Assembly: GCA_947454235.1 (NCBI GenBank)
Contig: CANGIY010000003.1
Coordinates: 62,001 to 126,000 of the forward strand
Direction of reading: 5' to 3'
Origin: Chitinophagaceae bacterium
Lineage (GTDB): Bacteria > Bacteroidota > Bacteroidia > Chitinophagales > Chitinophagaceae
Length of the DNA stretch: 64,000 bases
Below the pieces are notes generated by a model. The model saw nothing but the letters and a program-made list of their open reading frames with translations, had not been told where the DNA came from and ran no database searches. Position 1 is the first letter of the stretch, and the number at the start of each line of letters is the position of its first letter. The position numbers were made by a program, and so were the translations under genes. This document shows positions 1 to 8,959 of the stretch, piece after piece.

Positions 1-530
1 CTGTATACTGCTGAGTTTCTTATTGTTCCGTTGGTTCTAATACGTTCGTTACGAAGAATTCCTTCAAAAGTAGCACCCAATCCTTCAACACCTTTTCTGC
101 TTCTGGTATTCACCTCGTCAATGAAAAACTGAACCCTGATGGTTTGAAGCACCTCGAAACAATATTCCAATAACAACAGCTTACACTCTCTATTATAACC
201 TGTTCTCCAATAGTCGGGGTGGTACCAAGTCCACCCTATCTCCAGCTTGCGATTGTTGGGCATCATAGAGTGCAACATGGTACTTCCAATCATTTTCCCG
301 GTTAGTTGGTCATAAACTACAAATGGGTATTGTTCGCCACTCATGCGCTTCAACACAGCACTTTTAAGTTCTGAAAGCAATCTGTTTTTGTCAGAGCAAT
401 CAACCGAAAAAAACTCCCAAATACGTTTATCAGAAGCTACCTCCAGCAACCCATCGAAATGTTCGTGGTCCAGCGGTACCAGTTTAACCTTAGTTCCCGT
501 AAGCACTACGGGGTGGTGAATCCAGTTCAT
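1..530 (-). CDS. GNAT-family N-acetyltransferase (RimJ/RimL-like), 3' end cut by the window edge
   Basis: The minus strand from the ATG at 528-530 stays open to the window edge and encodes about 176 residues. The protein has the acetyl-CoA-dependent N-acetyltransferase layout: an N-terminal segment with GTKVKLVPL, a central core with GSTMLHSM and EIGWTWYHPDYWRTGYN, and a C-terminal segment with GLGATFEGILRNERIR. Homologues of this RimJ/RimL-like group transfer acetyl groups to protein N-termini or small amines; the substrate here is unknown. Only the last few residues should be missing. The start codon overlaps the stop of the upstream thioesterase gene by four bases (ATGA), so the two are almost certainly translationally coupled. 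Confidence 0.8.
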   Translation of the reverse strand, partial: MNWIHHPVVLTGTKVKLVPLDHEHFDGLLEVASDKRIWEFFSVDCSDKNRLLSELKSAVLKRMSGEQYPFVVYDQLTGKMIGSTMLHSMMPNNRKLEIGWTWYHPDYWRTGYNRECKLLLLEYCFEVLQTIRVQFFIDEVNTRSRKGVEGLGATFEGILRNERIRTNGTIRNSAVY

Positions 531-973
531 GCGCTTTCCCCTCCTTGTAACATTTGTTCAAACTCTGGTGTGAGGGCGGCTGTTCTGCGTGCGGTATAGT
601 CAAAACACACCATTCCCGTTTTTGCGTGCGCTATGTCTTTTACAGCACCTTCACGGGTAGTTGTAATTTTATATAACAAGTCGAAAGAAACCTTGGTAAT
701 CTCTTCAGCGAAAATTTCAATTGTGAGTTTATCACCATAAAAGCCCTCGCCTTTGTATGCAATCATTACGTCAGCCATAATGAGGCTGTTGCCCATTATG
801 TTCAATTCATTGCCGCCAAAGTAGGCTAAAAAGCGCATTCTGGCCTCGTGAATAATGCTTAAAACCGAATCGTTACCAACATGCCCGCCATAGTTAATAT
901 CGCCTATGCGCACTGATAGCGTAGTAGTAAACAACGGTTTTTGCTCGGGAAATTTTATCTTTACACGCCCCAT
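527..973 (-). CDS. Acyl-CoA thioesterase, hotdog fold (4-hydroxybenzoyl-CoA thioesterase-like)
   Basis: This 148-residue protein matches the single hotdog-fold thioesterases that hydrolyse acyl-CoA thioesters. The signature is DINYGGHVGND near residues 25-35, the usual catalytic loop with the helix-start Gly-His, followed by IIHEARMRFLAYFG. An upstream in-frame ATG at 1030 would add 19 residues that do not look like family sequence, so I prefer the ATG at 971-973, which begins MGRVKIKFPEQ. It overlaps the following acetyltransferase start by four bases. The natural acyl group cannot be read from sequence; a role in CoA recycling or acyl-CoA detoxification is inferred. Confidence 0.82.
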   Translation of the reverse strand: MGRVKIKFPEQKPLFTTTLSVRIGDINYGGHVGNDSVLSIIHEARMRFLAYFGGNELNIMGNSLIMADVMIAYKGEGFYGDKLTIEIFAEEITKVSFDLLYKITTTREGAVKDIAHAKTGMVCFDYTARRTAALTPEFEQMLQGGESA

Positions 974-1073
974 ATTATGGAAATTATTTGTCGTTATCCC
1001 GTTGAAAGAAATCTGGCCACGGGCAGGCAAATATAACGAGTCTATTATTTCATGTTGAATAAAACCATTGTTG

Positions 1074-1685
1074 ATGAAGATAATTTGTATTGGCAGAAAC
1101 TACGCCGAGCATGCCAAAGAACTGAACAACGAAGTTCCGGAAGCACCTGTGCTGTTTATGAAACCAAAGAGTGCACTCCAATTGCCTGAAAAACCATTTT
1201 ACTACCCCGACTTTACAACAGACTTACATTACGAATGTGAAGTTGTGGTGAAAATGCAAAAAAATGGCAGGGCTATCTCTGAAAAATTTGCGCCGCGCTA
1301 CTACAAGGAAATAAGTGTTGGGCTTGACTTTACTGCCCGCGATCTTCAAACCCAGCAAAAGAAAAAAGGGCTGCCATGGGAAATCGCCAAGGCTTTTGAC
1401 GGATCGGCAGTTGTGGGAAAATTCATCGAACTACCGAACATTGAAGAATTGAATTCGCTTGATTTCCACCTCGACATCAATGGAAATACCGTTCAAAAAG
1501 GCAATACACAAGATATGATTTACAATGTCAATCAAATTATTGCTTACGCTTCACGGTTCTTCACGCTTAATATGGGCGACCTGATATTCACAGGCACTCC
1601 GGCAGGTGTAGGACCAGTGGCTGCTAACGACCACCTTGAAGGCTATTTGAAAGGAGAAAAATTGTTTGATGTGACTGTGAGGTAA
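1074..1685 (+). CDS. Fumarylacetoacetate hydrolase (FAH) family protein
   Basis: This 203-residue protein is the short single-domain form of the FAH superfamily, whose members cleave or decarboxylate C-C bonds of beta-diketo acids with a divalent metal. Family landmarks are CIGRNYAEHAKEL at the N-terminus, the acidic metal-binding segment HYECEVVVKM, GLDFTARDLQ, and the C-terminal GDLIFTGTPAGVGPV. The ATG at 1074 is preferred over two TTG codons just upstream because family members begin MKIICIGRNY. It is divergent from the thioesterase gene and followed by a strong terminator. Substrate assignment (for example oxaloacetate or an acylpyruvate) is not possible from sequence. Confidence 0.88.
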   Translation: MKIICIGRNYAEHAKELNNEVPEAPVLFMKPKSALQLPEKPFYYPDFTTDLHYECEVVVKMQKNGRAISEKFAPRYYKEISVGLDFTARDLQTQQKKKGLPWEIAKAFDGSAVVGKFIELPNIEELNSLDFHLDINGNTVQKGNTQDMIYNVNQIIAYASRFFTLNMGDLIFTGTPAGVGPVAANDHLEGYLKGEKLFDVTVR

Positions 1686-1700
1686 TCTTCGCTAATCGAT

Positions 1701-1744
1701 AAAAAAATAGGCCGCCCGTTGATTCAGGCGGCCTATTATATTTT
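1701..1744. terminator. Bidirectional rho-independent terminator
   Basis: A perfect 10-bp inverted repeat (ATAGGCCGCC at 1707-1716 and GGCGGCCTAT at 1727-1736) has an A-run on its left and a T-rich flank on its right. It sits between convergent genes and can stop both the FAH-family gene and the giant minus-strand gene. Confidence 0.9.
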
Positions 1745-1755
1745 CAGTGAGCCAA

Positions 1756-4700
1756 TTATTGTTTCACCAGTTTTTCAATTTTAACCAATACACCTTCTTC
1801 AGTGTAAAGTGAAATGGTATATACACCCTGAGCCAATGAAGAAATATTGATTTCGTTGCTGCTCGATGTAATTACTGTTTTTCCATCCATTGTGCAGATA
1901 GTAGCATTCAGGCGAACATCACTTTCAATGTGTACCATGTCGGTAGCAGGGTTAGGATAAATGCTAACGCTTTCCGGAGTAATGTTACTTACACCCGTCA
2001 TAGCAATATTGCTACCACCACGCAAGGTATAAATTGGAGAGATTGTCTGACAACCATTAGTGTCAACAACGCGCACAGTATAATCACCTGTCATTGTTGG
2101 AATATACCTTGGTGTTGTAGCCACCGGAATCATATTCCTGAACCATTGATAGCTAACAAACCTATTCACAGTTGAAAGATACCTGCCATCGTAGAAAATA
2201 ACCGGATTAGGTACAGGATATTCAATAACGTGCATTGAAACAGAAGAAGTTGCACAACCACCCACGTTTACAGAACATGAATAATCGCCCGGAATACGTG
2301 TAGTATAAGTGCGATCAGTTGCACCAGGGATGTTTGAACCCATGTACTGCCATTGGTAAGAGATTGTTGCACCTGAAGATACGCTCACACCAAGTTCAGC
2401 GCGACCGCCCCAGCAGAATGCAGGAGTACCGTATGGAGTGATAACTGGGATAGTGATTGATTCTACATAAACCGGAGTTCTCGTTGTGCTGCTGCAACCA
2501 GTTGATGAAGTAACTTTTACTGAATAATAACCAGTTGTAGTTGCTGTATAACTGTTGATTGTTGCACCTGTAATTACAGTTCCGTTCTTGTACCATTGGT
2601 AAGTAGCACCTGCCACTGAAGTAGCACTTAAAATAACGCGACCGCCTGCGCAGAATGTTGTTGGACCAGCCGCCGACACAGTTGAGTTAGGCAGTGCATA
2701 AACAGTCACGATTTCGTTAGCTGAAGTAGCAGTACATGTGTAGCTGTTTGTAGCTATATATCTGTACGTATCAGGCGCACCAACAACCAAGGTACGGTTT
2801 GTAGCACCGGCGATTGGACCACCAGAATTTTGCCAGCTATAGCTAATAATAGAAGAAGAAGTATCGCCTACTAATGTTACACTATCGCCGGAACAAACCG
2901 CCAATGAACCGAGTGCACTAATTGAAACCGGAGGAGCAGGATTTGCTGTAATCGTAATGGAAGCTGATGACATATAACATCCAGCCGAGTTAGAAACAAC
3001 TACCTGATAAGAACCAGAAACAGTTGCATTATATGTAGAGTTTGTTGCACCTCTGATACCAACACCACTGTTAGTCCATTGGTACGTTAAACCTGATCCT
3101 GAAGTAGTACAAGAAAGTGCAGCACTGCTGCCAGTACAGAAAGAAGTACTTGACGCAGTTAAACCAGCAGTGCCTGTGAAGTAAGTTGCAGACATTGGAG
3201 AAGAAATTGAATTACAACCAAAGCCGCTGGTTACAGACACTTTATAGTTACCCGCTGAAGAAACAACATAGTAATCGTCAGTTTCACCGCTGATTGGTGT
3301 AGCTCCCAGGTACCACTGGTAAACATATCCGGTACCAGTGTTGGCAGTGAATGTAACATAGTCGCCAGGGCACAAGCTGGTATCGCCAAGCGGCGTAATG
3401 ATAGCGCCCGGCAATGGACGTACAATTACTGATTTAGTATTAAAGCAAGAACCTAAAGTATAAGTGACGGTTACTGTACCTGCACCAACACCAGTTACAA
3501 CACCAGTAGACGCCCCAACAGTAGCTAGCGTTGACGAACTTGTACTCCATGATCCACCGATAGACGCATCAGATAAAGTGATTGTACTGCCAGCAGCACA
3601 AACATCAATTGGACCGGTAGGCGCCGGAGGTGTAGTATTAACTGTGAATGGAGCTGTAATATAACAACCAGTACTTGTAACAGTATAAGTCATGTTGATA
3701 GTGCCAGCTAATACGCCTGTAACAACGCCCGTAGTTGAAGTTACAGTGGCATATGTTGTATTACTTGATGCCCAGGTACCACCACCTGTACCATCTGTAA
3801 TAGTAGCTGTAAAGCCTTCACACACACTTGTCGCGCCACCAATTGGGTTAGGAAGTGGGTTAACAACTATCGGAGTAGTAGTAAAACATCCTAAACCGTC
3901 GGTAAATGTGATAGTTGTAGTACCCGAAGCAACACCTGTAACAACACCGCTGGAAGCGCCTATTGTCGCAACGCCTGTATTACTACTTGTCCAGCTTCCA
4001 CTGCCGTCACTGAGACCAATCGTCGCAGCAACGCATACTGCAGAAGGACCAGATATTGCAGCCGGAAGTGAATTTACTGTCACCGGATGTGTTACATAAC
4101 AACCTGTAGCAGAAAGAATATAAGAGATAGTAGTGCTACCTACTGTAGCACCGGTAACAACACCAGTTCCTGATACAGTTGCAACTGAAACAGCGTCACT
4201 GCTCCAACTACCACCTGTTGTTGTTTCTGAAAGTGTGATGCGTGCCCCCAAACATACGTCGGTTGGACCGCCAATTGTATTAGGTAGCGGATTAACTAAA
4301 ACGCTCGTTGTCGTTTGGCAACCTGTACCTAGTTGATATGTAATTGTAACAGTTCCAGATGCAACGCCATAAACATCACCTGTAGACGCGACAGTCGCAG
4401 TTGCGGTTGCTCCGCTAATCCATGTACCACCGCTTGTAGCATCGGCTAAAGTAATAGTAGAACCAGCGCAAACGGCTGATGGACCTGTAATAGAAGAAGG
4501 CAATGGATTAACAGAAACATCCTGAGTCACGTAACAACTCGTAGGGAGTGTATATGTGATTGTCGAAGTACCTGACGCTACTCCGCCAACAACACCTGTT
4601 GTACTACCAACTGTTGCCACTGATGTATTTGAACTAGACCATGTGCCACTTCCGCCATCTGTCATAGTAACTGTAAGACCTTCACAAACAACAGTAGGAC

Positions 4701-7290
4701 CAGAAATTGCAGCAGGCAATGGATTAATTGTCACATTTGCTGAAACTGCGCAACCTGTAGCAGTTAAAGTGTAAGAAATAGTAGCAGTTCCGGAACTCAA
4801 CCCTGAAATCACACCACTAGAAGGATCAATAGTTGCTATTGAAGGAGTAGCACTGCTCCAAACACCACCAGATGTAGCATCGTAAGCTGTAGTTGTGCCC
4901 TGAGTTTCACAGGTTGCTAAAGTACCTGTAATTGCCGCAGGCAATGGGTTAACTGTAATAGTCTTTGAAATAGTGCAACCGCTACCTAAGAAATAGGTTA
5001 TAGTAGTAGTACCTGCAGATACACCTGTCACAACGCCGCTGGTAGAACCAACCGTTGCAACAGAAGTAGTTGTGCTGCTCCATGTACCACCAGTAACAGA
5101 ATCAGACAATGATATTGTTGAACCTACGCACACTGCCGACGGACCGTTGATTGGGCGCGGAAGTGGATTTACAGTTACTGAAACCGTTGTATAGCAACCT
5201 GTCGCTGAAATAGTATAAGAAATGGTAGCTGTACCAGGAGAGCGACCTGTAACAACACCTGTAGTTGAACCTACTGTTGCTACTGTAGTGCTACTACTGC
5301 TCCACACTCCGCCGGTTGTTGAACAAGCCAGAGTTGTCGTACCACCAGAAGCACAAAGCGCTGTAGTTCCTGTAATTGCTGAAGGCAAAGGATTAACAAC
5401 TACACTCGCTGTGCGATAACAGCCGGTTGTGAGTGTATACGTAATTCCTACTGTACCCGCTGAAGCTCCCGTAACAACACCGCTGGTAGAACCAACAGTT
5501 GCAATCGTAGAACTGCCGGATGTCCATGTACCACTTGGAGTCGTTGAACCCAATGTAATTGCAGAACCCACGCAAACAGCAGAAGGACCTGTAATAGTTG
5601 CAGGCAACGGATTAACAGTAATTGTATCGGTGACAATACAGCCTGCTGCTGATGTATATGTAATAACGGCCCTACCTGCACTGACACCCGTCACAATTCC
5701 CGAGGCTGCACCAACAGTTGCAATCGACGTATTACCGCTAGTCCAAGTACCACTACCAGTATCTGTAAGGTTAATTGTAGATCCAATACAAACACTAGAA
5801 GGACCTGAAATTGCCGTAGGTAACGGATAAACCGTAAAGTTTAACGTAGTTAAACAACCTGTTGCGAATGTGTAAGACAAAACTGTTGAACCAACGCTGA
5901 CGCCTGTTATAGTTACATTGGCACCAGAAGTAGAAATAGATGCTATAGAAGAACTGCCTATTGTCCATATACCACCTGCGTCAGAATCATGCAGCGTAAT
6001 TGAAGACCCAATGCAAACACCTGTCCCACCAAAAATAGGGCGAGGATTTGGATCGACACCAACAACAACAGAATCAGTGTACCTATGAGGACAAGCGCCA
6101 CTAATTACCGAATCAAGGTGATAGACATAGTTACGGGTGGAACCTGTTGCAGTTAATACACCTGTCGAGAATGAAAGACTTCCCGATCCATCTAATGTGC
6201 CTACAGAACTACTTCCGCCTGTTAGGTGATAATAAACTGTTGCACCGGCAGTACCATTAATATTAATTGTGGCACTACTTCCACTACAAATAAAAGCAGC
6301 TCCTGAAATTGCTGCAACTGGTAAAGAGTCGACAGTAACATCAACTGTTATAGAATCAGCGCAAGAACCATTAGATGCCGTAAATGTATAAGAACCCGTT
6401 GCACTTGTAGAACCTACGAGAGCAGTGTTTGCTAAAGTTGAAGAAAAACCACCAGGACCACTCCAGTGGTAGCTAGTAGCTGTGCCGTATGTGATTGTAC
6501 TGCTCAAGTGAATAGAATCGCCCGAACATACAGGAGTAGTTGCCGTTGCCGAAACGCCAACGCAATTCGGAGACCATTGATAAACTTGACCGCTATTTGG
6601 TATCGGATTTAAACTCGTATAAAACGAACTGGTATCAGTTGACGGTGAAGACGATCTGTCATTCAAATCTTTCCAATCGGTTGTACTGTTACAAATACCT
6701 ATTGTACCCGATGCTGAAGTGATTGTATGAGACCCATACCAATACTCAATGATATTTGAACTTTCGTACAGTCTCACCTGATAATTGTCGTGCCCCGTAG
6801 TTGAAGAGCAACAATGCCCCCAATCTTTCCATTCAAAAATAAAAACCCTGTTCGGTGAAGAACCTATTGTAGTGTAATAAGCATGACTTGTCCAACCTAA
6901 ACCAGTTGATGAAAACCCATAGTTATCGTCCCAAAAACACCACAAAAGTCCAACACCACTTCCAATTGAAGAGATTGACGTTGTCGCATTAACGTAAGTG
7001 GGATAACCGCCGGTTGTGGCACCCGCTAATGACAAGTAGCCATTTGAACTGGCTGCCAAACTTGTATAAGTTGTACCGCAATAAACGAAGCTGAACCCAA
7101 GAGAGATACCGCCGGATGCGCAGTCATCACATAAGATACCGGAAACAGATGATACTCCCGACATCGATGAAATACTCCTGAAAGTATCAGTAAATGCCCT
7201 GAAGCCGTAATCACGAGCACGTGATTGACCGTTAGAATGGATGGTAACCAGTAATAGGATAAGTAAAGTATATAGTCTCCTCATATACAT
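1756..7290 (-). CDS. Giant secreted repeat protein with Ig-like (Big_2-type) repeats and T9SS sorting domain
   Basis: This 1844-residue protein begins with a signal peptide (MRRLYTLLILLLVTIHSNGQ; the Met at codon 3 is an equally good start). About 220 residues of globular sequence follow. Then come 12 copies of a roughly 75-residue Ig-like repeat of the form ITGPSAVCVG...GGTWSSSNTSVATV...GVVTGVSAGT, and then five or six different Ig-like modules with a QWYKNG-type core. The last ~75 residues (SIYPNPATDMVHIES to the end) are a type A T9SS C-terminal sorting domain, so the protein should cross the outer membrane by T9SS and be released or anchored on the surface. Nearly every repeat carries a conserved cysteine near its start and another near its end. 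An adhesin, matrix or gliding role is inferred. Repeats are diverged at the DNA level, so the array is old. Confidence 0.87.
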   Translation of the reverse strand: MYMRRLYTLLILLLVTIHSNGQSRARDYGFRAFTDTFRSISSMSGVSSVSGILCDDCASGGISLGFSFVYCGTTYTSLAASSNGYLSLAGATTGGYPTYVNATTSISSIGSGVGLLWCFWDDNYGFSSTGLGWTSHAYYTTIGSSPNRVFIFEWKDWGHCCSSTTGHDNYQVRLYESSNIIEYWYGSHTITSASGTIGICNSTTDWKDLNDRSSSPSTDTSSFYTSLNPIPNSGQVYQWSPNCVGVSATATTPVCSGDSIHLSSTITYGTATSYHWSGPGGFSSTLANTALVGSTSATGSYTFTASNGSCADSITVDVTVDSLPVAAISGAAFICSGSSATININGTAGATVYYHLTGGSSSVGTLDGSGSLSFSTGVLTATGSTRNYVYHLDSVISGACPHRYTDSVVVGVDPNPRPIFGGTGVCIGSSITLHDSDAGGIWTIGSSSIASISTSGANVTITGVSVGSTVLSYTFATGCLTTLNFTVYPLPTAISGPSSVCIGSTINLTDTGSGTWTSGNTSIATVGAASGIVTGVSAGRAVITYTSAAGCIVTDTITVNPLPATITGPSAVCVGSAITLGSTTPSGTWTSGSSTIATVGSTSGVVTGASAGTVGITYTLTTGCYRTASVVVNPLPSAITGTTALCASGGTTTLACSTTGGVWSSSSTTVATVGSTTGVVTGRSPGTATISYTISATGCYTTVSVTVNPLPRPINGPSAVCVGSTISLSDSVTGGTWSSTTTSVATVGSTSGVVTGVSAGTTTITYFLGSGCTISKTITVNPLPAAITGTLATCETQGTTTAYDATSGGVWSSATPSIATIDPSSGVISGLSSGTATISYTLTATGCAVSANVTINPLPAAISGPTVVCEGLTVTMTDGGSGTWSSSNTSVATVGSTTGVVGGVASGTSTITYTLPTSCYVTQDVSVNPLPSSITGPSAVCAGSTITLADATSGGTWISGATATATVASTGDVYGVASGTVTITYQLGTGCQTTTSVLVNPLPNTIGGPTDVCLGARITLSETTTGGSWSSDAVSVATVSGTGVVTGATVGSTTISYILSATGCYVTHPVTVNSLPAAISGPSAVCVAATIGLSDGSGSWTSSNTGVATIGASSGVVTGVASGTTTITFTDGLGCFTTTPIVVNPLPNPIGGATSVCEGFTATITDGTGGGTWASSNTTYATVTSTTGVVTGVLAGTINMTYTVTSTGCYITAPFTVNTTPPAPTGPIDVCAAGSTITLSDASIGGSWSTSSSTLATVGASTGVVTGVGAGTVTVTYTLGSCFNTKSVIVRPLPGAIITPLGDTSLCPGDYVTFTANTGTGYVYQWYLGATPISGETDDYYVVSSAGNYKVSVTSGFGCNSISSPMSATYFTGTAGLTASSTSFCTGSSAALSCTTSGSGLTYQWTNSGVGIRGATNSTYNATVSGSYQVVVSNSAGCYMSSASITITANPAPPVSISALGSLAVCSGDSVTLVGDTSSSIISYSWQNSGGPIAGATNRTLVVGAPDTYRYIATNSYTCTATSANEIVTVYALPNSTVSAAGPTTFCAGGRVILSATSVAGATYQWYKNGTVITGATINSYTATTTGYYSVKVTSSTGCSSTTRTPVYVESITIPVITPYGTPAFCWGGRAELGVSVSSGATISYQWQYMGSNIPGATDRTYTTRIPGDYSCSVNVGGCATSSVSMHVIEYPVPNPVIFYDGRYLSTVNRFVSYQWFRNMIPVATTPRYIPTMTGDYTVRVVDTNGCQTISPIYTLRGGSNIAMTGVSNITPESVSIYPNPATDMVHIESDVRLNATICTMDGKTVITSSSNEINISSLAQGVYTISLYTEEGVLVKIEKLVKQ

Positions 7291-7408
7291 TTCTGTATTA
7301 GTTTGCTTAATCCAGTAAATGTACGAACTTACAATCGAAATATTAAGGTTTCCTTAAGCTTTGTGGATTTTTTTATCTTAAAACCTTAAAAAAATGTGCA
7401 TACAACAA

Positions 7409-7906
7409 CTAACGAGCCAACTTACCGCTTTTGCCCGGTTGTATTTTCATCAGTTCATCAAGCACATGGTGCGTTATCGGGCAAACTTCCGCATTTTTTA
7501 ATGTAAGTGGCACACGCTTTATCAAAACATCTTCGTCGGTATACGGATAACGCTCACAGTCACTCGGCCGATCGTCGTAAATATCGCATGTATTATCCTC
7601 AGCCAGAAACGGACAAGGTTTAGTACGGGAAACGTAATCACCTTCTTTGTCCAGCTCCAGGTAACGTTCTACCAGATCGCCTTCTTTCATACGCAATCTT
7701 TTTGCAATGCGCTTTATGTCAGGCTGCTTGAAACGAGGTGAATGGTTTTTACAGCAATTAGCACAGTCAAGGCAATTGAACTTCTCAAAAGCTTGTTCAT
7801 GTAAATCTGGGAGCGCCTTCAGCATTTTATTTTTATCTCCCCTTTCAAGCATATACTTATATGCCTTGGCATTTTCTCTTGCTGCTTTTTCTCTAATCGG
7901 GTCCAA
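7409..7906 (-). CDS. YkgJ-family cysteine-cluster protein
   Basis: This 165-residue protein has the zinc- or iron-binding cysteine cluster of the YkgJ/YcgN family: CLDCANCC near residue 48, then CPFL, CDIYDDRPSDCERYPY and a final CPIT. The family is widespread and biochemically poorly defined; metal binding is the usual prediction. The gene starts 5 bases after the parB stop on the same strand, so it is probably translated from the parB message. No signal peptide or membrane segment is visible, so it should be cytoplasmic. What a cysteine-cluster protein does beside a partition gene is unknown. Confidence 0.85.
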   Translation of the reverse strand: MDPIREKAARENAKAYKYMLERGDKNKMLKALPDLHEQAFEKFNCLDCANCCKNHSPRFKQPDIKRIAKRLRMKEGDLVERYLELDKEGDYVSRTKPCPFLAEDNTCDIYDDRPSDCERYPYTDEDVLIKRVPLTLKNAEVCPITHHVLDELMKIQPGKSGKLAR

Positions 7907-7911
7907 TGTAA

Positions 7912-8811
7912 CTATAGTTTCATCTTTGCCATGATGCGTTCGAGATCTTCATCATTGTAAAACTCAATGAGAATAGACCCCTTACCGTTTTTCTTTCTGT
8001 CCAATCTCACTTTTGTAGAGAACATTGACGCCATATTATCTTCAATATCCTTGTAAATTCTAGGCAGTTTAGCTGGCGCGGCAGCACCGGGGTTGAGTGT
8101 TTTTTCACTCGCCAGATCTTTTACCATTTGCTCTACCTGCCTAACTGACAACCCACGTTGAATCGTTTCTCTGTACACATAGAGTTGTTGTTCTACAAAT
8201 TCAAGACCGGAGATAGCGCGCGCATGACCCATACTTAATTCACCATCGCGAATCGATTTTTGAATATCCGGAGGTAATTTGAGTAAACGCAGATAGTTTG
8301 CGACTGTGCTACGCTCTTTCTTCATGCGCTCTGCCACTTGTTCTTGAGTCAGGTCGCATTCATCCATTAGCCGACGATAGCTTATTGCAATTTCAATAGC
8401 ATTCAGGTTTTCTCTTTGCAGGTTTTCTAACAATGCCATTTCAAGCATCTCCTGACCGTCAGCAGTACGTACATAAGCAGGAATATCTTTCAATCCTGCA
8501 AGCTTCGAAGCTCTCCAGCGGCGTTCACCTGAAATAATCTGGAATTTATTATTCCCTACCTTAATAACTGTAATGGGCTGAATAATGTCATGCAACCTAA
8601 TACTTTCAGAGAGCTCTTTTAAAGCAGTTTCGTTGAAGTCGTGCCTTGGCTGCTTGGGGTTTACCTCAATTGAATCGACAGGAATGCGCGCAATACCACT
8701 GGTATTGTTACCCGTTGATGCACTTATTGGCGCATTAATCTCTTCTTTGATGTTATCGAGCAATGCACTGATTCCCCGACCCAAAGCCTGCTTCTTATTT
8801 GGTTGCGACAT
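7912..8811 (-). CDS. parB: ParB/Spo0J chromosome-partitioning protein
   Basis: This 299-residue protein is a CTP-dependent DNA-clamp ParB. The N-terminus carries a GRGISALLDNI segment, typical of chromosomal ParB. The CTPase domain has NPKQPRHDF and the box II motif GERRWRASK. A helix-turn-helix (LTQEQVAERMKKERSTVANYLRLL) reads parS, and the C-terminal domain dimerises. It works with ParA, encoded about 35 kb away at 43.9 kb, to segregate origins. No exact parS-like site was spotted in the window. A -7-like box (TAATTTTG, complement of 8854-8861) precedes it. ykgJ follows after 5 bases. Confidence 0.95.
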   Translation of the reverse strand: MSQPNKKQALGRGISALLDNIKEEINAPISASTGNNTSGIARIPVDSIEVNPKQPRHDFNETALKELSESIRLHDIIQPITVIKVGNNKFQIISGERRWRASKLAGLKDIPAYVRTADGQEMLEMALLENLQRENLNAIEIAISYRRLMDECDLTQEQVAERMKKERSTVANYLRLLKLPPDIQKSIRDGELSMGHARAISGLEFVEQQLYVYRETIQRGLSVRQVEQMVKDLASEKTLNPGAAAPAKLPRIYKDIEDNMASMFSTKVRLDRKKNGKGSILIEFYNDEDLERIMAKMKL

Positions 8812-8853
8812 AAAACTGAATGAAAATTCTAAAAACTGCTATTGACAGCCCGC

Positions 8854-8861
8854 CAAAATTA
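8854..8861 (-). promoter_or_regulatory. Candidate -7 element for parB
   Basis: Read on the minus strand this is TAATTTTG, matching the Bacteroidota TAnnTTTG box, about 45 bases before the parB start. A correctly spaced -33 TTG was not found, so support is partial. Confidence 0.35.
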
Positions 8862-8899
8862 ATACAAAAACAAGACTTACGGACTTACAGTATTGCTTT

Positions 8900-8936
8900 G
8901 CAATAAAAACGGCCACCCCGAAAGGAATGGCCGTCG
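8900..8936 (-). terminator. Rho-independent terminator after the acyl-CoA dehydrogenase gene
   Basis: Arms ACGGCCA (8909-8915) and TGGCCGT (8928-8934) form a hairpin. On the minus strand it is followed by a run of five T. It separates the dehydrogenase gene from parB. Confidence 0.85.
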
Positions 8937-8959
8937 TAAAAGTGTTTTTATACTTTCAA

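Noticed and set aside
1930-5830. Several open frames antisense to the giant minus-strand repeat gene, rich in Val/Pro/Thr
   Set aside because: They recur with the repeat period and have the composition expected from reading Thr/Ser/Gly-rich codons on the other strand. None has a signal peptide, promoter or family resemblance.
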